Source: Trebonia sp963843745 (GTDB taxonomy: Bacteria; Actinomycetota; Actinomycetes; Streptosporangiales; Streptosporangiaceae). From it: a DNA stretch of 64,000 nucleotides. A program made the position numbers and the translations under genes. Of the stretch, positions 1 to 8,143 are shown piece by piece. The stretch spans positions 186,001 through 250,000 of the forward strand of contig CAWJLP010000012.1 of the NCBI GenBank assembly GCA_963843745.1, written 5' to 3'. Position 1 is the first letter of the stretch. Each line of letters starts with the position of its first letter. The notes under the pieces are model-generated. The model searched no databases. It was not told the origin of the DNA and saw only the letters and a list, made by a program, of their open reading frames with translations.

Positions 1-366
1 CAGGCTCTCGGCTATCTGCCCGGCTGTTCCGTAGGGGGTGTATTTTTCAAATTTTCCGAACGGAACGTTGTAAAAACCCTCCATCGTCTCGCTCAGCCTG
101 TCGCGGGCGGCACCGGGGGAGGCGCCGAGCCCGCACCACACATGCATGCCATGCTGCCAGGCCGGCACGTCCCGGCCGGCGAGCAGCGGCCGCAGCACCG
201 CGAGCGCTTCGTCCATCCGACGCCCGCGGGTCGGCGGGTCGATGCCGCAGGCGCGCAGCCCCGCGGCGCCTCCGGGCAGCTCGCCGGGTACTCGCAGGCC
301 CACGGTGATGGACTGACCCGAGGGAGTCGCCACGGTACGTTCAGGATCTCTGTGCTCCGCCACCAC
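1..366 (-). pseudogene. LLM-class flavin oxidoreductase remnant (runs off left edge)
   Basis: From a GTG at 366 the minus strand reads 122 codons without a stop to the window edge. The peptide carries LLM (luciferase-like, FMN/F420) hallmarks: a V-G-L-R-V-P-G-E-L stretch resembling the usual GVGGEYP strand, then RACGIDPPTRGRRMDEAL, then near the edge MEGFYNVPFGKFEKYTPYGT, which matches the C-terminal part of the family. The first ~110 residues of the TIM barrel are absent, and the roughly 80 residues normally lying between the RRMDEAL helix and the C-terminal part are missing. It is therefore read as a decayed gene, though the part beyond the window is unseen. GGGGG before the GTG could act as a weak ribosome site. 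Confidence 0.55.
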
Positions 367-399
367 GCCCCCTGACGCTTGTGCACCGACGTTTCCACA

Positions 400-430
400 A
401 GCAGATTTCTTAGTGCTATTATTTAGCTGT
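400..430. promoter_or_regulatory. AT-rich promoter island upstream of the amidohydrolase
   Basis: This is a short AT-rich patch in otherwise ~70% GC DNA, 30-60 bases before the start at 460. It contains TTAGTGCTATTATTTAGC, which resembles the AT-rich elements at 15938, 31663, 41209 and 58871. Its role as promoter or operator is inferred from position. Confidence 0.4.
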
Positions 431-459
431 TTTGCCGTCTTGTCACCAGGGAGGGTTCG

Positions 460-2163
460 ATGAGCGATCTGCTAGTCCGCGGCGGCCTCGTGGTGGACGG
501 CACGGGTGCCCCGGCCCGCGCCGCGGACGTGCGGGTGCGCGGCGGCCGGATCGCGGAGATCGGGCCGGGCCTGCGGCCCGACGGCGAGCGGGTGCTCGAC
601 GCCGGCGGCGGCTACGTCACGCCCGGGTTCATCGACATCCACACGCACTTCGACCCTGCGGTGTTCTGGGACCCGATGTGCGACCCGATGCCGCAGCACG
701 GCGTGACGACCGTGCTGGCAGGGAACTGCTCTCTGTCCCTGGCGCCGGTGCGCCCCGGGCAGCACGGCGGTGTGCAGGAGCTGCTCTGCTACATCGAAGA
801 CATGCCGGCGGAGTCGCTGGACGCGGCGCTGCCGTGGACCTGGGAGAGCTACGGCGACTATCTCGCGGCCGTGGACAAGCTCGGCGGCCTCGGCGTCAAC
901 CTGGGCGGGATGGTCGGGCACAACATGCTCCGCATGTACGTGATGGGGGATGAGGCCTGGGAACGTCCGGCGACCGAGGACGAGCGGCGGCGGATCGCCG
1001 CGCTGCTCGACCAGTCGCTGGCCGCGGGCGCGGCGGCCATGTCCACGTCGCTGGGCTTTGACGAGGACAGGAACAAGCGGCCGGTGCCGAGCCGCCATGC
1101 CGACGACGCCGAGCTCGCCGCGCTGCTCGACGTGCTCGCCCGGCACGGCAAGTTCATCCAGTTCATCCCTGACCCCGCCGGCAAGCAGATGCGCAAGGAC
1201 CTGGAGCGGATGGCCGCGCTGACCGGCCCGCGCGGCGTGGTGAGCACCTGGATCAACGTCTTCTACAACCAGGACCACCCGGACTGGGCGCGGCGCATGC
1301 TGGACTTCGCCGGGAACCTGCGAGCTCAGGGGATGCGGAACTACCCGCAGGTCAGTCCCCGCACGCTGGACATCCACGTGAACTGGGACGGCGGCATGTC
1401 CTGGTTCATGCTGGCGAACAGCTGGCACAGGATGGTGCAGGCGCCGCGGCCAGACAAGGAGCCGATGCTGCGCGACCCAGCCTGGCGCGCGCTGGCCCGG
1501 GAAGAGTGGGATCAGGTGCCGCGGACCATGATCCCGCACAAGTACCCCGACCGGATCCGGCTGGTCGAAGTCACCCGGCCGGAGAACGAGCACTGGGTGG
1601 GCGCGACGCTGGCCGATCTCATCGCGGCCCGCGGGGGCCACCCGTCCGACGTGCTCGCCGACTGGCTGCTCGAGAACGACGTCAACCCGGGCATCGTCGG
1701 CGTCGGCGTGGGGAACTCGGACCCGGCCGGCGTGGCCGAGACCCTGACCCATCCGGCGTCGATCGTGGCCAACAGCGACGCAGGGGCGCACCTGCAGATG
1801 ATGTGCGCCACTGGCGACACCACGCTGCTGCTGACCCGCCACGTCCGCGATCGCGGCGATCTCACCGTCGAGCAGGCCGTGCACAAGATCACCGGGCAGC
1901 TGGCCGGGCTGTTCGGGTTCGACGGCCGCGGGGTGCTCGCCGAGGGCGCGGCGGGCGACCTGGTGGTCTTCAACCTGGACGAGCTGGACTGGGCGACCGA
2001 CGTCTTCGTCGCCGACCTGCCCGCAGGCGCGCGCCGGCTGCGCCGCCCCGCGGGCGGGTACCGCTACACGGTCGTGGACGGCACTGTCGTTCAGTCCGAC
2101 GGCGAACTGACCGGTGCCCGGCCGGGCGCGGTGCTGCGCCCCGGCGGCGATTCGCCTAGCTGA
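460..2163 (+). CDS. N-acyl-D-amino-acid deacylase-family amidohydrolase
   Basis: 567 residues, the normal size of D-aminoacylase-like zinc amidohydrolases. The N-terminus (LLVRGGLVVDGTG) is the usual small beta domain. HTH at residues 61-63 is the HxH metal motif, GNC with Cys90 corresponds to the metal-bridging cysteine of D-aminoacylases, and NSDAGAH near residue 438 supplies the catalytic aspartate. The family hydrolyses N-acyl or cyclic amide bonds in the cytoplasm; the substrate here is unknown. GGGAGG lies 5 bases before the ATG. It converges on and overlaps by 8 bases the end of the thioesterase gene. It stands alone on its strand, next to acyl-CoA genes, so it may release an acid that the neighbours activate. 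Confidence 0.85.
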   Translation: MSDLLVRGGLVVDGTGAPARAADVRVRGGRIAEIGPGLRPDGERVLDAGGGYVTPGFIDIHTHFDPAVFWDPMCDPMPQHGVTTVLAGNCSLSLAPVRPGQHGGVQELLCYIEDMPAESLDAALPWTWESYGDYLAAVDKLGGLGVNLGGMVGHNMLRMYVMGDEAWERPATEDERRRIAALLDQSLAAGAAAMSTSLGFDEDRNKRPVPSRHADDAELAALLDVLARHGKFIQFIPDPAGKQMRKDLERMAALTGPRGVVSTWINVFYNQDHPDWARRMLDFAGNLRAQGMRNYPQVSPRTLDIHVNWDGGMSWFMLANSWHRMVQAPRPDKEPMLRDPAWRALAREEWDQVPRTMIPHKYPDRIRLVEVTRPENEHWVGATLADLIAARGGHPSDVLADWLLENDVNPGIVGVGVGNSDPAGVAETLTHPASIVANSDAGAHLQMMCATGDTTLLLTRHVRDRGDLTVEQAVHKITGQLAGLFGFDGRGVLAEGAAGDLVVFNLDELDWATDVFVADLPAGARRLRRPAGGYRYTVVDGTVVQSDGELTGARPGAVLRPGGDSPS

Positions 2164-2665
2164 GCCGCGCGGCCGCGTCCTGCTGGGCGAGCCACTCCTG
2201 GTGACGGGCGAAATGACCGAAGTCGCGGAGCACCATCACCGCTTCTCCGCGTGCGAGCACCGCGCCGGTGCTCGCGAGGACCATCTCGCCGGCCACGTAC
2301 CAGCGGTGGCCGTCGCGCCGCACGAGCCAGGCGCGGGCCCGCAGCGGGCGCCCGACGGGCACCGGCTTGATGTAGGTGACCGTCAGCTGGCCGGTGACCG
2401 CGAGCTGGCCGTGCAGCAGGGGTACATGGCCGAGGAGCTCGTCGAATGCCCCCGCTGTCCAGCCGCCGTGCGCCACCTCGGGGCCGCCCTCGTTCTCGGG
2501 TCCGCAGACCAGCTCGGTGTGCACCGAGCCGTCTGGCTTGAGCTCCTCGCGGCCTAGTCCGAGGCGGCAGGCGCCGAGGCGCCGGCACGCGCCGCACAAC
2601 GCGACGGCAGAGCCAGGCCGCGGGGGCTGCTGGAAGTCCGACCCGGCCCAGGTCGAAGGGGTCAT
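2156..2665 (-). CDS. PaaI-like hotdog thioesterase
   Basis: 169 residues with a single hotdog fold. An N-terminal cysteine pair (CGACRRLGAC) precedes the fold and the motif VAHGGWTAGAFDELLGH near residue 65 is the HGG-containing loop and long helix of acyl-CoA thioesterases. The family hydrolyses acyl-CoA to acid and CoA in the cytoplasm. It is the last gene of the leftward operon that starts at 6196; its ATG overlaps the stop of the MaoC gene by 4 bases, implying translational coupling. The substrate specificity cannot be told. Confidence 0.8.
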   Translation of the reverse strand: MTPSTWAGSDFQQPPRPGSAVALCGACRRLGACRLGLGREELKPDGSVHTELVCGPENEGGPEVAHGGWTAGAFDELLGHVPLLHGQLAVTGQLTVTYIKPVPVGRPLRARAWLVRRDGHRWYVAGEMVLASTGAVLARGEAVMVLRDFGHFARHQEWLAQQDAAARLS

Positions 2666-3090
2666 GAGTCCGCGAGCCTCGCGTAGGCGTACCCGGACAT
2701 CACTTCCTTTCCCTCGGCGTTCACCGTGGACAGCGAGAACTCCGCGACCCGGCCGTCGTCCTCGTCGGTGATGGCCGCCACCGTGGCGCGGACGGTCAGC
2801 GTGTCGCCCGGCCAGACCTGGGCGGTGAACCGGACGCCGAACCGCAGCAGGTTCTCGGTGCCGGCCAGCGCGGTGACCGCCTGTCCTGTCAGGCCCATGG
2901 TCAGCATTCCGTGCGCGAACACCGACTGGTAGCCGGCGATCTTCGTCGTGTAGACCTCGTCGGTGTGCAGCGGGTTGTAATCCCCCGACGCCCCGGCGTA
3001 CTGCACGATCTGGGTGCGCTTAAGGTCCTCGACGACGACGGTCTCGAACGCCTGGCCGACCGTCAGCTCGCTGGCCCGCAACACGGTCAT
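2662..3090 (-). CDS. MaoC-like hydratase, catalytic half
   Basis: 142 residues from ATG 3090, preceded by a clean GGGAGG. The (R)-hydratase motif is complete: YAGASGDYNPLHTDE (residues 31-45) with Asp37 and His42 as the catalytic pair, then HGMLTMG. This is the catalytic hotdog of a two-subunit enoyl-CoA hydratase of the type in which the other half is a FAS1_DH-like protein, encoded just upstream (3087-3524). It would hydrate a 2-enoyl-CoA. The start overlaps the partner's stop by 4 bases. Longer upstream extensions of the same frame only run antisense-like through the partner and are not used. Confidence 0.85.
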   Translation of the reverse strand: MTVLRASELTVGQAFETVVVEDLKRTQIVQYAGASGDYNPLHTDEVYTTKIAGYQSVFAHGMLTMGLTGQAVTALAGTENLLRFGVRFTAQVWPGDTLTVRATVAAITDEDDGRVAEFSLSTVNAEGKEVMSGYAYARLADS

Positions 3091-3524
3091 GATTCCTCCC
3101 GCTGGACGCTGACGCCGCGGGCGGTCACCACGAGCTCGCCGGCCCCGTCGCGGAATTCGGTGATCTGCTCGCGGAACACCAGTCGCCCGGACCGCCCCTG
3201 CTTCTCCCACTCCTTGCCCGGCCGGGTGACGGTGGACAGCACGTCGCCGACCCGGACCGGACGGTGGTAGGTGAAATGCTGCTCGGCGTGCAGGCCGCCG
3301 GCGCCCTCCTTGACCAGCCCGGCGTCGCCGCCCGAGCCGTGCCATCCGGCACCGGGCCGCGGCCGCAGCGGGTAGTCGGGGTCGAACTGCGCGCTGGCGC
3401 TGGTGAACGTGGGCGGCGCGGGATCGCCGGGAGCGGGCAGGCCGCCCTCCGGGTCCACCGCGCCCAGCGACCTGGCGAACATCAGCACGTGCCCGGCCTC
3501 CACTGGGAAGCGTCGCGCGGCCAC
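3087..3524 (-). CDS. FAS1-like dehydratase-domain protein, MaoC partner
   Basis: 145 residues if started at GTG 3524, which has GGAG 9 bases upstream and begins 3 bases after the thiolase stop; an ATG at 3572 would force a 46-base overlap. The protein has the FAS1_DH/MaoC_N look: RFPVEAGHVLMFARSLGA near the start and LHAEQHFTYHRPVRVGDVL in the middle. It lacks the GDxNPxH catalytic motif, so it is the structural, CoA-binding half of a heteromeric hydratase with the product of 2662-3090. Confidence 0.8.
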   Translation of the reverse strand: MAARRFPVEAGHVLMFARSLGAVDPEGGLPAPGDPAPPTFTSASAQFDPDYPLRPRPGAGWHGSGGDAGLVKEGAGGLHAEQHFTYHRPVRVGDVLSTVTRPGKEWEKQGRSGRLVFREQITEFRDGAGELVVTARGVSVQREES

Positions 3525-3526
3525 GG

Positions 3527-4735
3527 TCAGGCGCTCCGCTGCGTGCCGACGACGGACACGAACGACACGCACTCGCCGGGGCCGCCGCCGAGGTTGTGGG
3601 TGAGCGCGAGCGAGCGTCCGTCGCCGACGGTGCCCAGCCGCCGCCGCTCCGGCGCTTCGCCGCGCAGCTGCAGCCAGGCCTCGAACATCATCCGCAGGCC
3701 GGACGCGCCGATCGGGTGGCCAAACGCCTTCAGGCCGCCGTCAGGGTTGACCGGGAGCTCGCCATCGAGGTCGAAGGTGCCGGACAGCACGTCTTTCCAC
3801 CCCTGCCCGCGCTCGGCGAATCCGAGGTCCTCCATCAGCACGAGTTCGGTCGGCGTGAAGCAGTCGTGCACCTCGGCGAGGGCGAGCTCGGCCCGCGGGT
3901 TCGTGATGCCTGCCTGCTGGTAAGCGTCCCGGGCCGAGGCCACGACCTCGGGGAACGTGGTGAAATCGTAGTCCGCGCGGGACAGGCCGTCCGCCGGGCC
4001 CGATACCAGGGACAGGGCTTTGACGTAGAGCGGCTTGTCCGTGTACTTGTGCGCGTCCTCGGCGCGGACGACGATGGCCGCCGCCGAGCCGTCGGACACG
4101 CCGGAGCAGTCGAAGATGCCGAGCATCCCGGCGACCAGCGGTGAGTTCTTGATCGTCTCTTTGGGCACTTCCTTGCGGAACTGGGCCCGCGGGTTCTTCG
4201 CCCCGTTCTGGTGGTTCTTCCAGGCGATCCGCGTGAGCACGTCCTTCAGCTCGGCCGGGTCGACGCCGTACTTCTGCGCGTACGCGGGGGCGAGCAGGCT
4301 GAAGTTCGCGGGAGCGGTCGTGTCGGCTTTGCCGTCGTCGCCCGCGTTGGGCGGGCTGGAGCCGGCCAGGCCAGAGAAGCCGGAGTCCTTCAGCTTCTCG
4401 ACCCCGATCGCCATCGCGGAGTCGTAGGCCCCGCTGGCTACCGCGTAGCAGGCGTTGCGCAGCGCTTCCGACCCGGTCGCGCACATGTTCTCCAGCCTGG
4501 TCACCGGTTTGTCGGCCAGCCGGAGCGGCCTGCTGAGCGTCAGCCCGGATACGCCAGAGCCCATCGTGCCGAGCCAGAACGCGTCGATGTCGTCAAGCGC
4601 GGTGCCCGCCGCGGCGGCCGCGGCGGTGGCCGATTCCACCAGGAGGTCATCGGCGGACTTGTCCCAGTGCTCGCCGAACGGGGTACAGCCCATCCCCACG
4701 ATGGCGACCTTGTCCCTGATGCCGTGTGATCCCAT
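3527..4735 (-). CDS. SCPx-type thiolase (acetyl-CoA acetyltransferase family)
   Basis: 402 residues. The full catalytic set of SCP2/SCPx-like thiolases is visible: Cys85 in MCATGSEA, His340 in GHPIGASG, and Cys389 in GPGECVSF. It should cleave a 3-oxoacyl-CoA thiolytically in the cytoplasm. Start ATG 4735 lies 3 bases after the stop of the upstream DUF35 fusion gene, placing it in the same operon as the split MaoC hydratase, i.e. a hydrate-oxidise-cleave set without an obvious dehydrogenase in the operon. It is the only one of the three thiolases in the window with all canonical residues. Confidence 0.9.
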   Translation of the reverse strand: MGSHGIRDKVAIVGMGCTPFGEHWDKSADDLLVESATAAAAAAGTALDDIDAFWLGTMGSGVSGLTLSRPLRLADKPVTRLENMCATGSEALRNACYAVASGAYDSAMAIGVEKLKDSGFSGLAGSSPPNAGDDGKADTTAPANFSLLAPAYAQKYGVDPAELKDVLTRIAWKNHQNGAKNPRAQFRKEVPKETIKNSPLVAGMLGIFDCSGVSDGSAAAIVVRAEDAHKYTDKPLYVKALSLVSGPADGLSRADYDFTTFPEVVASARDAYQQAGITNPRAELALAEVHDCFTPTELVLMEDLGFAERGQGWKDVLSGTFDLDGELPVNPDGGLKAFGHPIGASGLRMMFEAWLQLRGEAPERRRLGTVGDGRSLALTHNLGGGPGECVSFVSVVGTQRSA

Positions 4736-4738
4736 TGC

Positions 4739-6196
4739 TCATCCTTCCCTGCGGACCGGCCGTGCTTTCCAGAAGTAGTTGTGGACGCCGGCGGCGGTGA
4801 TCAGCCGCCGGAAGGTCATCTCGACCCGGAGTCCGGCCCGCACCTCGTCCTCGGCGGCGTCGGTGAGCTGGCAGCGCATCCGGCCGCCGCCATCGAAGTC
4901 GATAACCACCATGAGCATCGGCGGGCTGGGCGTGTACGCGAGGCGGTCCACCGTGTACGTGGTCACGGTCGCGGGCACGTCGGCGAGCGGTTCCCGGGCC
5001 ATCTCGTCGACCGCATGGCACTGCTTGCATACCCGGTCAGGCGGCAGGCTGCGGGTGCCGCACTGGGTGCACTTCGACGCGACGAGCCCGAACTTCCAGT
5101 CCGCCCGGCGCTGCGCAGGCGGCGCCGCGACCGGTTCCGGGTCCGGCCGCCGGGGCGGCTCGCGGTCGAGGAACCCGCGCCAGGACAAGAAGGTGGCGTA
5201 TTCGAGCGCGCTGTTGCCCGCCGCGATCTGCGCGGCGACCGGCTGTGGCTGGCGGTGGCCGGCCAGCGCCTCCGTAGTGCGCAGCGCCAGCGCGGTGGCG
5301 CCGTCGGCCAGCACGACAAGCAGCACGATCTCGTCCGGCCCGGCGCGGTCCAGGACGTCGGCCAGCAGGATCCCGGCCTGTGCGGTGCCGGCGTTGCCGA
5401 TGCTGGCTACGAGGCTGTCGGCTGCCGCCTCGACCGGCGTCCCCGCTGCCCGGAGCGTGCGGCTCACCGCGCGGGCGTGCAGCCCCGCCACGATCAGGTG
5501 ACCGACCTGGCTCGGGGTAAGCCCCGCCTGCTTCAGCGCGTCCGCTATCGCCGCCTCGGCGAGCGGCCCGTACACCTGCTCGCCGAACCGTTCTTCCCAC
5601 ACTCGGGAGGAAGCCGCGCCTGGCGCCCGCCACCGGTCAAGGAACTCGGCGGTCGCCGAGCCCTGGCCGACGATCTCGGCTAGCACCGGCATGCCGTCGC
5701 CTTTCCCGCCGGCAGTGCCGCTGTCGGCTCCACCGAAGATGAAGGCGGCCGCGCCGTCGCCGCCGTCCCGTTCGTCGGTGCTGCCAGGCAGCCCGGTGCG
5801 GATGTCGCTGAGCACCGCCATCGCGGGCACGGGCGACTGGGCGGCGGTGATCAGCGCGCCCACGCCGGACCGCACCGCGCCGGCCATGTCCACGGCGAGC
5901 GCGTCGGCGGGCAGCCGGAGCGCGGCGTGCACCGCGGTGGCGTTGGTCTTGTCCGCGTAGGCGGGCACGGAGGTGGCGAAGAACAGCTGCCGCGGCGTGT
6001 CCCGCTCCGCGCCGGGACCGGTCAGGCCCGCGAGCGCCGCGCGCCCCGCCTCGACGGCCATCGACGTGGTGTCCTCGTCGTACCCGGCCACCGCGCGCGT
6101 CCCGCGGCCGCCGCCGCTGCCCAGGACTCCCGCGATCCGGCCGCGCTCCAGTCGGTGGTACGGGATGTAGGCGCCGTAGCTGACCAGGCCTCCCAT
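4739..6196 (-). CDS. HMG-CoA-synthase/KAS III-like protein fused to DUF35 Zn-ribbon/OB-fold
   Basis: 485 residues from ATG 6196 with GAGGAG 5 bases upstream. Residues ~1-330 have the thiolase-fold of hydroxymethylglutaryl-CoA synthase-like proteins (GGLVSYGAYIPYHRL start, ATAVHAAL region). Residues ~360-485 form a DUF35 module: a zinc ribbon C-x2-C ... C-x2-C (KCTQCGTRSLPPDRVCKQCH) followed by an OB-fold (VTTYTVDRLAYTPSPPMLM). Elsewhere in the window DUF35 is a separate subunit beside a thiolase; here it is covalently attached. It heads the leftward operon and is divergent from the FadR-type regulator at 6765. Confidence 0.85.
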   Translation of the reverse strand: MGGLVSYGAYIPYHRLERGRIAGVLGSGGGRGTRAVAGYDEDTTSMAVEAGRAALAGLTGPGAERDTPRQLFFATSVPAYADKTNATAVHAALRLPADALAVDMAGAVRSGVGALITAAQSPVPAMAVLSDIRTGLPGSTDERDGGDGAAAFIFGGADSGTAGGKGDGMPVLAEIVGQGSATAEFLDRWRAPGAASSRVWEERFGEQVYGPLAEAAIADALKQAGLTPSQVGHLIVAGLHARAVSRTLRAAGTPVEAAADSLVASIGNAGTAQAGILLADVLDRAGPDEIVLLVVLADGATALALRTTEALAGHRQPQPVAAQIAAGNSALEYATFLSWRGFLDREPPRRPDPEPVAAPPAQRRADWKFGLVASKCTQCGTRSLPPDRVCKQCHAVDEMAREPLADVPATVTTYTVDRLAYTPSPPMLMVVIDFDGGGRMRCQLTDAAEDEVRAGLRVEMTFRRLITAAGVHNYFWKARPVRREG

Positions 6197-6764
6197 GGCA
6201 CTCCTCAAGTCGGAAACGATGAGCAGAAGTAGTTTACCATTTATACTATTTCATGGCCAGCCTTTGCTGTCGCCCGCAGCCTCCCTGGCTCGGGGTAGCC
6301 GCACGTCAGCTATTCCAGCGAGGGTGGCGCGGTGCCCGGAAGTTCAGCGTGACATCCCGGTAACGGACGGGCAAGCCCAGGCGAGCGGCGGTCGCGACGG
6401 CGTCGTCGGGCCGGCACTTGACGAGCTAATTTATTTAGCTGATTATAGGTTTATGTCTATTTACAGCGCACGGCGCTCCGGGACGAGCCTGTGGCTGGCC
6501 TGGCTGCGGAGGTCACTGGGGCCGCCGCCCCCGCCGCCCAGGCGGCACTTCTCCTCCCGCGTCTGCTGGCCCGCCCCTCATCACACGAGCCGTGTGAGCC
6601 GGCCCGCGCGCCGTTCCTGAGCCGGCGTTCCTGGCCCGTTGGGGCCACCCGGCCGGGCGCAACACGCCGCTTCCGGCGCCCCCGGACGATAGCGTTATCC
6701 TCGTATACTTATTTGTTGATGAGTAAAGTTCGGATCCCGTCTGGGATCGGGCACGAGGGGAAGC
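6197..6764. promoter_or_regulatory. 568-base divergent intergenic region with AT-rich islands
   Basis: No convincing gene. Three AT-rich islands stand out: 6228-6252 (TAGTTTACCATTTATACT) just before the leftward operon, 6424-6460 including the exact inverted repeat AGCTAA-TTTAT-TTAGCT (6424-6440), and 6700-6727 before the regulator. The middle sequence is GC-rich and shows no family-like protein in either direction. The position between an operon and a FadR-type regulator suggests operators; this is inference. Confidence 0.5.
6424..6440. promoter_or_regulatory. Inverted repeat AGCTAA-N5-TTAGCT
   Basis: A perfect 6-base inverted repeat with a 5-base AT spacer, in the divergent region between the HMGS/DUF35 operon and the FadR-type regulator. 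The size and symmetry suit a winged-helix regulator site. Similar TTAG/CTAA dyads occur at 7629 and 45088. Confidence 0.4.
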
Positions 6765-7526
6765 TTGAACGCTGTGGTCAGTGGAATCACGACAGTCCGG
6801 GTACCTAAAGCCGGGGAGATGGTAGCGGCCCACCTGCGCCGCCAGATTGTGCTCGGCGAGCTGAAGGAAGGCGATCAGCTGCCCTCGGAGAGCGTGCTGA
6901 TGGAGCAGTTCGGCGTGTCGCGGCCGACTCTTCGCGAGGCGTTCCGGATTCTGGAGGCCGAGGGCGCGATCACGGTCCGGCGCGGGGTACGCGGCGGCGC
7001 GCGGGTCCAGGTGCCCGACGTCAAGGTCGCCGCCCGGCAGGCCGGCCTCGTGCTGCAGTACCGGGGCGCGCTGCTGTCCGACGTCTACGAGGTCCGCGCC
7101 ATCCTCGAGCCGGCCGCGGCCCGGATGGCCGCCACCCGGCGCACGTCCGCGGACCTGACCCGGCTGGAGGAAGCGCTGGAGCGGCATCGGCAGTCCGTGG
7201 GCGACCCGGCCGCCTCGTTCGCGGCCGACGCCGAGTTCCACCGGCTGATCGTGGAGCTGTCCAGGAGCGAGACCCTGCAGGTGCTGTCCGCGATGGTCAC
7301 CGACATCATCCGCGAGGGAGACCGCTCGTACGTCGAGACTCATGACGTGGAGCACGAGGCGGAGCTCGTGAAGGTGGCGCTGCGCGCGCACACAAGGCTG
7401 GTCGAGCTGATCCGCAAGCGCAGCGGCGAGGAAGCCGAGCAGCTCTGGCGCAAGCACCTGGCCGAGTCCGCCAAGATCGTGCTGGCCGACCGGCCCGCGG
7501 CCACGGTCGTCGAACTGCTCTCCTGA
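6765..7526 (+). CDS. GntR-family (FadR subfamily) transcriptional regulator
   Basis: 253 residues. N-terminal winged helix: VAAHLRRQIVLGELKEGDQLPSE and SRPTLREAFRILEAEG are typical GntR recognition sequences (residues ~20-75). The C-terminal FCD helical domain (residues ~100-240) has the metal/ligand histidines, e.g. DAEFHRLIVELS and RAHTRLVELI. FadR-type regulators bind acyl-CoAs or organic acids and usually repress. The start is a TTG at 6765 with GAGGGG 5 bases upstream; a GTG at 6774 is an alternative. It is divergent from the thiolase/MaoC operon and upstream of the DUF35-thiolase pair, so either could be its target. Confidence 0.85.
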   Translation: MNAVVSGITTVRVPKAGEMVAAHLRRQIVLGELKEGDQLPSESVLMEQFGVSRPTLREAFRILEAEGAITVRRGVRGGARVQVPDVKVAARQAGLVLQYRGALLSDVYEVRAILEPAAARMAATRRTSADLTRLEEALERHRQSVGDPAASFAADAEFHRLIVELSRSETLQVLSAMVTDIIREGDRSYVETHDVEHEAELVKVALRAHTRLVELIRKRSGEEAEQLWRKHLAESAKIVLADRPAATVVELLS

Positions 7527-7628
7527 CCTCCTCGAGACCTCCTCGGTCTCGCCTCGGGCGAGGCCGCCTGCACTGTTCCGCATCCATCTCGCAGGCTGGC
7601 GCTTGAGCTAACGATGGGTTATAAATAA

Positions 7629-7641
7629 CTAACCTAGTTAG
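7629..7641. promoter_or_regulatory. Palindrome CTAAC-N3-GTTAG
   Basis: A perfect 5-base inverted repeat around CTA inside an AT-rich island (7617-7647) ahead of the DUF35-thiolase pair. It lies 30 bases before the nine-codon leader ORF. Likely operator, inferred. Confidence 0.4.
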
Positions 7642-7670
7642 CTTATTGTGGACGGCGGGCGGAGACAGCC

Positions 7671-7700
7671 ATGAGTGAGCGTGCGGGGAGCGGGACATGA
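7671..7700 (+). CDS. Possible nine-residue leader ORF
   Basis: ATG 7671 with GGAG six bases upstream encodes nine residues (MSERAGSGT) and stops at a TGA that overlaps the ATG of the DUF35 gene (ATGA). The downstream gene also has its own GGGGAG, so coupling is optional. A leader of the same length with the same overlap precedes the Mo-hydroxylase FAD subunit at 41139. Function is unproven. Confidence 0.25.
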   Translation: MSERAGSGT

Positions 7701-8143
7701 CCGGATCCGGGCAGGTCGCGGTGGCTGACCGCTTGTTCACGTGGCCTGCGGCCGAGCCCCGGCTGATCGGCGGGCGCTGCGCCGCGTGCGGGCAGGTCGG
7801 GTTCCCCGCCAACGCCGGTTGCGAGCGCTGCGGGAGCACCGAGGTGACCGACACGCTGCTGCCCGAGCGGGGCACGCTGTGGACGTTCACCACGCAGAAC
7901 TTCCGGCCGCCGAGCCCGCCGTACGACGGGTCGGATACCGGCGAGACCTTCCGGCCATTCGCGGTGGGCTACGTCGATCTCGGCGGGGAGGTCATGGTCG
8001 AGGCCCGGCTGACCGAGCCTGATCCGGGCCGCCTGACGATCGGCCAGCAGATGCGGCTGGTGATCGTGCCCTACGCCACCCGGGCGGATGGCACCGAGGT
8101 CATGACGTTCGCGTTCGCCCCGGCCGGGGACGAGGAGGAGTGA
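7697..8143 (+). CDS. DUF35 Zn-ribbon/OB-fold protein, thiolase partner
   Basis: 148 residues. A rubredoxin-like zinc ribbon is formed by Cys28, Cys31, Cys42 and Cys45 (CAACG ... CERCG), followed by an OB-fold (GTLWTFTTQNFRPPSPPY, RPFAVGYVDLGG). Proteins of this family, such as the DUF35 domain of ChsH2, bind a thiolase-like partner and help bind acyl-CoA. The stop overlaps the next start (TGATG), so the two are co-translated. Confidence 0.85.
   Translation: MTGSGQVAVADRLFTWPAAEPRLIGGRCAACGQVGFPANAGCERCGSTEVTDTLLPERGTLWTFTTQNFRPPSPPYDGSDTGETFRPFAVGYVDLGGEVMVEARLTEPDPGRLTIGQQMRLVIVPYATRADGTEVMTFAFAPAGDEEE

Noticed and set aside
472..1884. 470-codon open frame on the minus strand
   Set aside because: Antisense to the D-aminoacylase-like gene, which has complete motifs and a good ribosome site.
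6513..7583. 356-codon open frame on the minus strand across the FadR-type regulator
   Set aside because: Low-complexity shadow of the regulator gene; no protein-family features.
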